Source: JAEUKQ01 sp044227605 (lineage in GTDB: Bacteria; Pseudomonadota; Alphaproteobacteria; JAEUKQ01). From it: 6,104 nucleotides of DNA. Numbering within the stretch: the first letter of the stretch is position 1; each line of letters opens with the position of its first letter. Both the position numbers and the translations under genes were made by a program. Positions 1 to 5,960 of this stretch are shown here, one piece after another. The DNA is taken from the NCBI GenBank assembly GCA_044227605.1, contig JBGAWJ010000090.1, forward strand, positions 1-6,104, given 5' to 3'. The notes under the pieces were generated by a model. It was not told where the DNA came from. It searched no databases and saw only the letters and a program-made list of their open reading frames with translations.

Positions 1-166
1 CAATTGGGGCGGCAAACGGGGTGGCATGCAAAATATCTTCCGTCTGGGCCTGAGCCAAGGCCTGGTTTTGGTCAACCAAGACCAATTCTGTCCCTACCCC
101 CCGCAAAACACAGGCATAGGCGGTAGCTGAACCAACATTCCCACAGCCAACAATCCCGATTTTCAT
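1..166 (-). CDS. ldh: L-lactate dehydrogenase, N-terminal part (runs off the left edge)
   Basis: Reading leftwards from the ATG at 166-164, 55 codons are open to the window edge. The protein begins MKIGIVGCGNVGSATAYACV, a Rossmann fold with the dinucleotide-binding motif G7-C-G-N-V-G12. Strand beta2 ends in Asp32 (LVLVD), the residue that holds the adenine ribose of NAD in this family. The following segment T42-E-D-I-L-H-A-T-P-F-A is typical of the L-lactate/L-malate dehydrogenase superfamily and looks more like lactate dehydrogenase (pyruvate + NADH to L-lactate, cytosolic). The catalytic loop, the Arg/His pair and the residue that separates lactate from malate enzymes all lie outside the window, so malate dehydrogenase is not excluded. 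A purine-rich Shine-Dalgarno (AAGGGGGGAAG, complement of 171-181) sits about 4 nt before the ATG and supports this start. The gene is divergent from the phosphotransferase operon. I found no convincing promoter for it. Confidence 0.85.
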   Translation of the reverse strand, partial: MKIGIVGCGNVGSATAYACVLRGVGTELVLVDQNQALAQAQTEDILHATPFAAPI

Positions 167-600
167 TTTTCTTCCCCCCTTGATGAATAAGTTTGATAGA
201 TCCCGTAAAAATTACATTTCCTTGGGCAAATCTTTGCTTCATGCCAGCATATTCCCGTTTTGATCATTTATCGAGCAGATTTTCATAGCCTGGACCCATT
301 TAGATACCGCAACCGCTCCCATCAATTTGACTTGGATCAGCGGGAGATGGCCGGTACATAATCCGGGTGGACGGGCTATTTTATGATTATTATGATTATC
401 CGCGAGGTCGATAACAGCCCACAGGCTTTGTCCCAAAACAGCAACTATTTTTGTACAGCCCGGAAATTTATTCTAACCCATCAGATGAATGATCAATGTC
501 GGCCTTGCAACCTGATGCAATTAATGCCAAGGTTACAAGAAGATAAATTGCGACCATCCTCGAAAAAATAGCTTTCCGGGTATTTATCCGGTGTGATCAA
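167..600. other. Divergent intergenic region without a recognisable gene
   Basis: These 434 bp separate the leftward ldh from the rightward phosphotransferase gene. Short open frames exist on both strands (for example 383-571 plus, 239-436 minus), but none has a good ribosome binding site, a recognisable domain or a family I know. The minus one depends on a TTG start. The only local structure that stands out is a perfect 9-bp tandem repeat at 382-399. Promoters for both flanking genes should lie here, but I see no -35/-10 pair near consensus with 16-18 bp spacing on either strand. I see no tRNA, riboswitch core or terminator. The length leaves room for a regulator-dependent promoter, a small RNA or a decayed gene, none of which can be shown from the sequence. 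Confidence 0.6.
382..399. repeat. Tandem direct repeat, 2 x 9 bp
   Basis: TATGATTAT occurs twice back to back (382-390 and 391-399) in the ldh/phosphotransferase intergenic region, about 200 bp before either start codon. The copies are identical. It could be a short direct-repeat operator or simply replication slippage in an AT-rich spot, and there is nothing to decide between the two. Confidence 0.5.
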
Positions 601-1635
601 ATGGCAAATACCAATGCTCCCCCTCCCCCTCCTTTGTTATCTTTTTCCCTAATGGAAAAAATCCCAGCCCAAGGGGTCACCCATCAACATTGGCGGGTGG
701 GCAACAAGGTTAATAGCCAAAAACTGATTTGGCGGGTTCCGGTGACAATACCCCCGGGTTTTCAGGACAGCCAGCAATATTTGGACTATCAACAGGAATG
801 TTACGCTGCACTTTTACCCAGTGGCCATACCCCTGCCTTACACACCATGGTTCCACCCAGTATGGCTTGGCCGCACGGAGGATTACTGATCCAAGAGATT
901 ACCGGGCGCATCCCCAGCCAATTTGCCGATTGGCAAGGAATTGCCGCTTGCTTGGCCGCCATCCATCAATTGCCTGTCAACCCCTTGCCACCCACCATCC
1001 CCAACCCAGCAAACATATGGGGGATCATTAGCCAAACAATTACTAAACGCCTATCATCCCTAGATCGGCTATCGCTTTCCCCCATGATCAAGCAACAAAT
1101 CCTTGACGAACTCAAATGGGCCCAATCATTTTGTGTATCGGCGCCGTTAACCAAATACCAGCGATGCTTCAACCTATATGATTGCCACCCTGCTAATTTC
1201 CTGGTAGATCATCGGGGAAAAGCCTGGTTTGTCGATCTTGAAAAAATCATCATTGGCCATCCCGCCATCGATTTGGCGCATGCGAGCTTGATGACTTCTT
1301 TATCCTGGCATCCTTCCTTAACCGTTTTTTTGTCCCTGGATGATATCCTGCGTTTCCACCGATTTTATTTTTCACATTTTCCGCCTTCCCATTATGAGGG
1401 AATCCAAAAACTCTTATTACCTGTCCGCCGTCTCATTTGGATACGGACGCTTTCTTGGGCTTGGGATTGGCTGGCCACGATTTCATTTTCCTCTGACCCG
1501 GCCATCTGCATTTTCCAGCAAGGGGTGCAGCAATGTTTAAGAAGGTGGTTTGAGGCAGAAGCGTTTATAAAAATGCAGCAGCAGCTGCAAAATCACCAGT
1601 TGACTAATGGTCTTGCCAATTTGTATATAACCTGA
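601..1635 (+). CDS. APH/choline-kinase-like phosphotransferase of unknown substrate
   Basis: 344 codons, complete. The C-terminal half carries the aminoglycoside phosphotransferase (protein-kinase-like) catalytic core. It has L192-Y-D-C-H-P-A-N199, with catalytic-base Asp194 and metal-binding Asn199, then F210-V-D-L-E with Asp212 as the second metal ligand, and P221-A-I-D-L-A with Asp224. Upstream, L95-I-Q-E-I-T-G fits the nucleotide-binding hinge and I121-H-Q-L the usual LHxL helix. The expected reaction is ATP-dependent phosphorylation of a small hydroxylated molecule in the cytoplasm. Nothing indicates antibiotic resistance, and the chromosomal housekeeping context argues against it. The usual His at the start of the HxDxxxxN motif is Leu192. 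The first 17 residues include five prolines encoded by two C5 tracts. The Shine-Dalgarno before 601 is weak (GGTG), and the in-frame ATG at 652 (Met18) has no better one, so the start is uncertain. It is probably first in an operon with the radical SAM gene 44 bp downstream. Confidence 0.8.
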   Translation: MANTNAPPPPPLLSFSLMEKIPAQGVTHQHWRVGNKVNSQKLIWRVPVTIPPGFQDSQQYLDYQQECYAALLPSGHTPALHTMVPPSMAWPHGGLLIQEITGRIPSQFADWQGIAACLAAIHQLPVNPLPPTIPNPANIWGIISQTITKRLSSLDRLSLSPMIKQQILDELKWAQSFCVSAPLTKYQRCFNLYDCHPANFLVDHRGKAWFVDLEKIIIGHPAIDLAHASLMTSLSWHPSLTVFLSLDDILRFHRFYFSHFPPSHYEGIQKLLLPVRRLIWIRTLSWAWDWLATISFSSDPAICIFQQGVQQCLRRWFEAEAFIKMQQQLQNHQLTNGLANLYIT

Positions 1636-1661
1636 TATGTTCTTTTTATGTTCCTTTTTAT
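1636..1661. repeat. Imperfect T-rich tandem repeat between operon genes
   Basis: TATGTTCTTTT (1636-1646) is followed directly by TATGTTCCTTTTT (1647-1659). The unit is duplicated with a small length difference and lies in the 44-bp gap between the phosphotransferase stop and the radical SAM start. There is no stem before the T runs, so it is not a rho-independent terminator. Slippage is the simplest explanation. The unstructured U-rich leader may keep the following start accessible. Confidence 0.4.
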
Positions 1662-1679
1662 TTCAATGGGCAGGCAGGT

Positions 1680-2750
1680 ATGGGTTCTTTCAACATATCA
1701 AAAATAAAAGGTCGGGGCGCGGTCAGTAACCGTAGCGGGCGTTATGAACGTTTTACCTATGAAAAATCCCAAGATGGTTGGGAAACTTGCGATCCCGAGC
1801 ATGCTCCTGTTGCGACTAGCGTTTACCACGACGCCAGTAAAAGCGTTATTAATTATAATGATTCACCTGATATTCCCTTCGACCGCTCGGTCAACCCTTA
1901 CCGGGGTTGCGAACATGGGTGCATTTATTGTTACGCCCGCCCCAGCCATGCCTGGTTAGGATTATCGCCAGGGATTGATTTTGAAACAAAATTATACGCT
2001 AAATTAGGTGCCGCTACCCTGTTACGACAGGAACTATCCCGCCCCTCTTATCAACCAGCCCCCTTGATATTGGGGTCTAACACCGATCCTTATCAACCGA
2101 TTGAAAAAAAATACCAAATCACCCGTCAAATCCTCTCTGTTCTTTTAGAATTTCATCATCCTGTTACAATTATCACCAAATCCGCTTTGCTGTTACGCGA
2201 TCTCGATATTTTCAAGGAACTCGCAACTCATGATTTGCTGCGGATTTTTCTCTCCATAAGTACTTTAGATCCCACCTTGGCGCGACTGATGGAACCCCGA
2301 GCAGCACAACCCAAAAAACGGTTATTTGCGCTTCAACAATTATCAGCCCAGCAAATCCCCGTAGGCGTTCTGATTGCCCCGATTATCCCAGGCCTGAATG
2401 ATTCAGAACTCGAACAAATCACGCAAATAATTGCCGAATCGGGTGCTACATATGCCGGTTATAATTTATTGCGGCTGCCTTATGAAATTAAGGATTTATT
2501 CCAAGAATGGTTAAGCCAGCATTATCCTGACCGTCAGTCAAAAATACTTTCCTTGATTCGCGAGACCCGTAACGGTAGTTTAAACAACAGCGATTTCAGC
2601 CAGCGGATGACTGGCCAAGGGGTCTATGCCCAATTGATCGGACAACGGTTCCGTCTGGCTACAGAGCGGGTTGGATTAAACCAGGAGGCGTTTAAACAAC
2701 GAACGGATCTTTTCCGGGTGCCGGGTCCTTTTCAATTGCCCCTAATTTAA
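1680..2750 (+). CDS. PA0069-family radical SAM protein (SplB-like)
   Basis: 356 codons, complete, ending in tandem in-frame stops (TAATAA). The N-terminus has the family signature K10-G-R-G-A-V-S-N-R-S-G-R, followed by V71-N-P-Y-R-G-C-E-H-G-C-I-Y-C-Y-A-R. Here C77, C81 and C84 form the CX3CX2C site for the [4Fe-4S] cluster that cleaves S-adenosylmethionine. G132-S-N-T-D-P-Y-Q-P-I-E-K, the ITKSALLLRD strand and the LIAPIIPGLND segment continue the radical SAM barrel in the manner of the spore-photoproduct-lyase-like COG1533 proteins. The substrate of the PA0069 group is not known to me, and a DNA-repair role by analogy with SplB would be speculation. The start at 1680 is supported by AGG at 1672-1674, 5 nt upstream, and by the conserved GRGAVSN segment lying near the N-terminus. 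It is cotranscribed in all likelihood with rnhB, which follows after 13-22 bp. Confidence 0.9.
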   Translation: MGSFNISKIKGRGAVSNRSGRYERFTYEKSQDGWETCDPEHAPVATSVYHDASKSVINYNDSPDIPFDRSVNPYRGCEHGCIYCYARPSHAWLGLSPGIDFETKLYAKLGAATLLRQELSRPSYQPAPLILGSNTDPYQPIEKKYQITRQILSVLLEFHHPVTIITKSALLLRDLDIFKELATHDLLRIFLSISTLDPTLARLMEPRAAQPKKRLFALQQLSAQQIPVGVLIAPIIPGLNDSELEQITQIIAESGATYAGYNLLRLPYEIKDLFQEWLSQHYPDRQSKILSLIRETRNGSLNNSDFSQRMTGQGVYAQLIGQRFRLATERVGLNQEAFKQRTDLFRVPGPFQLPLI

Positions 2751-2759
2751 TAAAACAAC

Positions 2760-2763
2760 AGGA
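2760..2763 (+). promoter_or_regulatory. Ribosome binding site that favours the second rnhB ATG
   Basis: AGGA abuts the first in-frame ATG (2764) with no spacer, but lies 9 nt before the second ATG (2773), which is an ordinary Shine-Dalgarno distance. This points to translation from 2773, giving 209 residues that begin MPDFSYEQQY. Confidence 0.6.
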
Positions 2764-2772
2764 ATGGAAGTC

Positions 2773-3402
2773 ATGCCTGATTTTTCCTATGAACAGCAAT
2801 ATGCGGGGTTAGTGGCAGGCATTGATGAAGCCGGGCGCGGCCCTTGGGCAGGGCCTGTGGTAGCCGCAGCCGTTATTTTCTCAGATCAATCCCTAACCCC
2901 CCTCCTCTTGGGTGAGTTGGATGATTCTAAAAAACTACCCGCCAAAAAACGGGAACGGCTTTTCCCTGAAATCATGCAATGGGGGAAAGTCGGGATAGGT
3001 ATTGCCAGTGTTGAAGAAATTGACCGAATAAATATCTTGCAGGCCACTTTTCTGGCCATGCAACGGGCGGTCGATGATTTACCGGTTTCACCGCAAACTT
3101 TATTGATTGACGGTAACCGAACAAAAAGCTTTGCCATCCCCACCCAACTGATTATCCAGGGCGATCGTAAAAGCTATAGCATTGCCGCCGCCTCTATTAT
3201 TGCTAAAGTTACCCGTGACCGGATCATGCAAGAATTATCGTGTCACTTTCCGGTATATGGTTGGCAAAAAAATGCTGGATATGGAACCAGCTACCACCAC
3301 CTGGCGATGCAAACTCATGGAATAACTATCCATCACCGCCGCAGTTTTCGCCCGGTGCGACAATTGTTAGAGAATCATCCATCAGCGCTTGGCAGGTTGT
3401 AA
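2773..3402 (+). CDS. rnhB: Ribonuclease HII
   Basis: Cytosolic endonuclease that cuts the RNA strand of RNA:DNA hybrids and starts removal of misincorporated ribonucleotides from DNA. Numbered from the ATG at 2773, the protein has G16-I-D-E-A-G-R-G-P-W-A-G-P with Asp18 and Glu19, the D50-D-S-K-K-L motif, L111-I-D-G-N with Asp113, and Q129-G-D-R-K-S with Asp131. Together these give the complete DEDD metal-binding set with the spacing expected for bacterial RNase HII. A139-A-S-I-I-A-K-V-T-R-D-R is the strongly conserved helix after the last catalytic Asp, and G-Y-G-T with the later H-R-R-S-F-x-P-V close the family pattern. The length of 209 residues is normal. The longer start at 2764 would add three residues but has no spaced ribosome binding site. 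It is the last gene of the rightward cluster and ends 12 bp from the convergent end of mutY, with no terminator between them. Confidence 0.96.
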   Translation: MPDFSYEQQYAGLVAGIDEAGRGPWAGPVVAAAVIFSDQSLTPLLLGELDDSKKLPAKKRERLFPEIMQWGKVGIGIASVEEIDRINILQATFLAMQRAVDDLPVSPQTLLIDGNRTKSFAIPTQLIIQGDRKSYSIAAASIIAKVTRDRIMQELSCHFPVYGWQKNAGYGTSYHHLAMQTHGITIHHRRSFRPVRQLLENHPSALGRL

Positions 3403-3414
3403 CATACAAACTAA

Positions 3415-4424
3415 TCACTTGGTTGCTGGCACTGGCAATAAACTGGGGTTAATGGCTTTAATCACTTTTTTCATCAAGGTAGGAAAAGCCTGTTTGGCCA
3501 ATTCCGCAGGCAAACACCAAAAACCGGCTTTAGCGTCAATGACCGTTGATGGGGATATTTGTGCCGTGACCATTTGAAGCTCTAAGTCAAAATGGGTAAA
3601 ACCATGCTTAACCAATCCGGTGTGATCGCACCATTTGATGGGATGGGGGGCATATTCCCCTATTGCCGCGCCGCGCCAATCTTTCTCCCGCCATGGGGTT
3701 GAAGGGATTTCAATCATGCCCGCTAATAATCCTTTTAGGGGGCGTTGGCGTAAAAATACCGCGTTATTTTCCTTGTTTTCCAGCCAAAATATCACCCCAT
3801 AACGCTTAGGTTTAACGGATTTTACAGGCTTCATCGGCAATTGATCGGTTTGGTTATTCAGATAAGCAAAACAATTGGCAGATAAAGGGCACTGCGCACA
3901 AAGTGGCTGTTTGGATGTGCAAATGGCAGACCCTAAATCCATCATAGCCTGCACATAATCACCGGGTCGATGATTGGTTACCATCTGACCCATCAGAGTC
4001 TGGACTGACCTTCGAAGTTTATGGCTGCTTTCCCGAATACCCTCTAAGCGGGCGACAACCCTTTCAATATTGGTGTCAACCGACCCTGATAATCGCCCAC
4101 TATTTTATTAGCGCAGGCATGTAAATGCCGGGCACGCGCATAATATCCAAGACCCTGCCAGGCATGCAATACGTCGTTTATATTGGCCTTCGCCAAATCA
4201 TCAACGGTTGGCCACCGCTCAGTAAAATCGATAAAATATTTTTTAACCGTCGCCACCGTTGTTTGTTGCAACATGATCTCGCTTAACCAGGTACGGTAAG
4301 GATTAGAAATTTCGGGATTCCGCCACGGCAATGCCCGCCCATGCCGTTCAAACCACGCTAATAGTTTTGCTGCAACAGCTTGGGCATTTGCCGATGGGAT
4401 TGAAGAATTGGGCGACCTGGTCAT
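3415..4424 (-). pseudogene. mutY: A/G-specific adenine DNA glycosylase, disrupted by an internal deletion and frameshift
   Basis: MutY removes adenine mispaired with 8-oxoguanine. The 5' part (4424 to about 4082) encodes A31-L-P-W-R-N, W46-L-S-E-I-M-L-Q-Q-T with the expected catalytic Glu49, and G91-L-G-Y-Y-A-R-A-R, then runs into a stop at 4046-4044 after DYQGR plus ten frame-shifted residues. The rest lies in another frame (open from 4104 to 3415). It holds V-D-T-N-I-E-R-V-V-A-R-L with the conserved catalytic-domain Asp, R-P-G-D-Y-V-Q-A-M-M-D-L-G, a complete C-X6-C-X2-C-X5-C iron-sulphur loop, and the C-terminal NUDIX-like 8-oxoG recognition domain ending near K-H-G-F-T-H-F. Compared with E. 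coli MutY as I recall it, about 33 residues are missing at the junction near 4080, including the LPGxGxxTA helix-hairpin-helix. The net loss is near 100 bp, not a multiple of three. Start 4424 has a weak GGA about 10 nt upstream and a good promoter. Neither fragment alone should be active. Confidence 0.9.
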
Positions 4425-4453
4425 CGGTGATATTCCATCGTTGATTCATGGTA

Positions 4454-4482
4454 ATAATAGCTATTGGAAACGCACATTTCAA
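4454..4482 (-). promoter_or_regulatory. Predicted sigma70-type promoter for mutY
   Basis: On the minus strand, TTGAAA (4482-4477), a 17-bp spacer and TATTAT (4459-4454) make a near-consensus promoter. Transcription would start near 4447, giving a leader of about 23 nt before the mutY ATG at 4424. It lies inside the same DNA as the opposite promoter for dciA. That it remains intact although mutY is broken suggests the inactivation is recent. Confidence 0.65.
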
Positions 4483-4492
4483 TCGCTATAAT
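4464..4492 (+). promoter_or_regulatory. Predicted sigma70-type promoter for dciA
   Basis: TTGGAA (4464-4469), a 17-bp spacer and a perfect TATAAT (4487-4492) predict a start near 4499 and a 5' leader of about 127 nt before dciA. A second, weaker candidate nearer the gene is CTTTGA (4557-4562), 16 bp, TATGAT (4579-4584), which would give a leader of about 35 nt. The rest of the 201-bp region shows no other gene or terminator. Confidence 0.6.
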
Positions 4493-4625
4493 CCCTAAAA
4501 GTCTGTAACAATAATTACGGGTGCCAACAATTCGGCTCTGGTTGAAAAATCCCTGGCTTTGAATTCCTCTTTCATATCTATGATTCCATTTTCCTGGTAA
4601 TCTTAAAAGGTTTAACTTTTCGCTC

Positions 4626-5147
4626 ATGAGAATTTCAGAACAAAAGAAACTGCAGCAATTCATTCAACGGTTAATTGACCCAATGCTTGCCAAACGTGGC
4701 TTTACCGAACGGCGCCTTTTAAGTAATTGGGCAGAAGTCGTCGGCAACCATTTATCAAGCCAGTGCTTACCCATCCAAATCTCCTATCCCACCCCTGAAA
4801 ACAGGCAGGGCAATCTGCATTTAGGAGTGGTACATGCCTATGCCACAGAACTGCAGCATCAAGTCCCAATTTTATGTGAGAAAGTGAACCGTTTCCTTGG
4901 GTATGAAGCAATTGCCAACATCCGTTTTCATCCCTTGCCTCGAGATATTATCAAGACACAGCCAACCAGTCCTTTGGTAGCCGTTCCCCATTTCCCTATC
5001 CGGGAAGAATGGCAATTAAAGATTGCGGAGATTGCGGATGAAGAATTGCGGCAGAATCTGTTGCGCCTGGCAGCCCATATAGATCCCACGGCTTCGCATA
5101 AGGGCAAGGACCAGGATCCTAAAGATAATAAACAAAAAATTGATTGA
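4626..5147 (+). CDS. dciA: DciA/DUF721 family protein, predicted replicative helicase loader
   Basis: 173 codons. The N-terminal half fits the DUF721 (DciA) fold: a basic first helix with I-D-P-M-L-A-K-R-G-F (about residues 17-26), then L-L-S-N-W-A-E-V-V-G-N-H-L (about 31-43), the classic segment where a Trp precedes xxVVG. Next comes a beta-rich stretch, N-L-H-L-G-V-V-H-A-Y-A-T-E-L-Q-H, ending in V-N-R-F-L-G-Y-E. DciA proteins work in the cytoplasm with DnaB to place the replicative helicase on DNA. That role is known from other bacteria and inferred here. The C-terminal part holds an E-I-A-D-E-E-L-R-Q-N-L-L-R-L helix and ends in a charged, Lys/Asp-rich tail. ATG 4626 is the only usual start after the in-frame TGA at 4581-4583. 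Its best Shine-Dalgarno, AAAAGG at 4605-4610, is unusually far (15 nt) and sits in a small TTAAA-AGG-TTTAA dyad, so translation may be modest. Confidence 0.85.
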   Translation: MRISEQKKLQQFIQRLIDPMLAKRGFTERRLLSNWAEVVGNHLSSQCLPIQISYPTPENRQGNLHLGVVHAYATELQHQVPILCEKVNRFLGYEAIANIRFHPLPRDIIKTQPTSPLVAVPHFPIREEWQLKIAEIADEELRQNLLRLAAHIDPTASHKGKDQDPKDNKQKID

Positions 5148-5173
5148 TGTTTCTGGCATTTTCCAGCTATAAT
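5144..5173 (+). promoter_or_regulatory. Predicted sigma70-type promoter for dsbA
   Basis: TTGATG (5144-5149), an 18-bp spacer and a perfect TATAAT (5168-5173) overlap the dciA stop codon (5145-5147). The predicted start is near 5180, about 42 nt before the dsbA ATG. The spacer contains a small dyad, CTGG-N6-CCAG (5153-5166). With this promoter dsbA can be expressed apart from dciA, although read-through from upstream is also possible since no terminator separates them. Confidence 0.65.
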
Positions 5174-5202
5174 GGCGAAACAAATTAGGGTAAAATTGAG
5201 GC

Positions 5203-5210
5203 AGAGGAGG
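5203..5210 (+). promoter_or_regulatory. Strong ribosome binding site of dsbA
   Basis: AGAGGAGG is the strongest Shine-Dalgarno in the window. It lies 11 nt before ATG 5222 and 20 nt before the next in-frame ATG (5231), so it supports 5222 as the start. Confidence 0.75.
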
Positions 5211-5221
5211 TTTAGCGTCAC

Positions 5222-5902
5222 ATGGTTCACATGTTGAATAGTACATTAAAACAGTTTAGGCGATTATTTATTTTGGCTGGTTTGTTGTTGGTGGGAACGC
5301 AAATCCCAAGCTACGCGCAACAACCCGCGACAACTGCAGCGGAAGGAGAAGCATGGGTGTTGTCCAATGCCCCAACGGCCAAGGTTTACAAAGATGATTA
5401 TTATCTAGGCAATCCCGATGCCAAAATCGTTGTCATTGAATATGCGTCTTTAACCTGTCCGCATTGCGCCAATTTTCATACCACCATTTTCCCATCCCTC
5501 AAAAAAGATTTTATTGATACCGGCAAAATTTTATATGTTTACCGGGATTTCCCGCTTGATCAATATGCCTACCAAGCAGCCCTGATCGCCCAATGTGCTC
5601 CGCGGGAGCGTTATTTCGGCATTATTGAGCAATTATACAGCAATCAAAATGCTTGGGTCACTGCCGAAAACCCTGCCACTGCCTTAGAGGGTTTTGCAAA
5701 AACTGTTGGCCTTACCGCTGAGCAATTGCAACAATGCTATAACAACCAAACCTTGATTGACCGTGTCATTCGCTTGTATAAGGAAGCGGTCAATAGCTAT
5801 CAGATCCAAAGCACTCCGAGTATTATTGTGAATGGCCAGCTGCAAAAAAATATACGTGGATATGAGGATTTACAGAAACATTTAAATTCCCTACCCAACT
5901 AA
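5222..5902 (+). CDS. Periplasmic DsbA-like thiol:disulphide oxidoreductase
   Basis: 226 codons, complete. A Sec signal peptide is clear: basic residues K10, R13 and R14, a hydrophobic core L15-V24 and a likely cleavage after S30-Y-A32, so the mature protein acts in the periplasm. After a linker comes the thioredoxin fold: I69-V-V-I-E-Y-A-S-L-T-C-P-H-C with the redox pair C79-P-H-C82, the classic DsbA active site, then V106-Y-R-D-F-P-L and the cis-proline loop S197-T-P-S-I-I-V-N-G with Pro199. The inserted helical domain carries a second Cys pair, C125 and C172, as in the alphaproteobacterial Com1-like DsbA group, probably forming a structural disulphide. The expected role is oxidising cysteines of exported proteins, with electrons passed to a DsbB not seen here. 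An isomerase-type role is less likely given CPHC and the lack of a dimerisation domain. The gene has its own promoter, a strong ribosome binding site and a terminator, so it can form a single-gene unit. Confidence 0.92.
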   Translation: MVHMLNSTLKQFRRLFILAGLLLVGTQIPSYAQQPATTAAEGEAWVLSNAPTAKVYKDDYYLGNPDAKIVVIEYASLTCPHCANFHTTIFPSLKKDFIDTGKILYVYRDFPLDQYAYQAALIAQCAPRERYFGIIEQLYSNQNAWVTAENPATALEGFAKTVGLTAEQLQQCYNNQTLIDRVIRLYKEAVNSYQIQSTPSIIVNGQLQKNIRGYEDLQKHLNSLPN

Positions 5903-5912
5903 TTACCACCTG

Positions 5913-5958
5913 CAGCCGTTTCAAAATACCTTGATAAATTAGACGGCTGTTTTTCTTT
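5913..5958 (+). terminator. Rho-independent terminator of dsbA
   Basis: CAGCCGTTT (5913-5921) pairs with AGACGGCTG (5941-5949) in a 9-bp stem with one G-T wobble, followed at once by TTTTT-C-TTT (5950-5958). It begins 10 bp after the dsbA stop. The 19-nt loop is larger than usual. There is no T run on the opposite side, so it should act only on rightward transcripts. Confidence 0.8.
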
Positions 5959-5960
5959 CA

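Noticed and set aside
239..436. Minus-strand 65-codon open frame upstream of ldh
   Set aside because: It needs a TTG start, has no ribosome binding site and matches no family I recognise.
383..571. Plus-strand 62-codon open frame before the phosphotransferase gene
   Set aside because: There is no Shine-Dalgarno, it starts inside the 9-bp tandem repeat, and the composition does not look like a conserved protein.
4443..4586. Two GANTC (CcrM methylation) sites in the mutY-dciA intergenic region
   Set aside because: Two sites in about 200 bp is close to chance expectation, and no methyltransferase gene is in the window.
4603..4615. Possible CtrA site (TTAA repeats) before dciA
   Set aside because: The two TTAA boxes are separated by 5 bases rather than the 7 of the CtrA consensus.
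4421..4663. Minus-strand 80-codon frame whose stop overlaps the mutY ATG (ATGA), including a 5-codon mini-frame from 4438
   Set aside because: It spans both predicted promoters and the dciA start and has no recognisable domain. The mini-frame has no ribosome binding site, so translational coupling is not supported.
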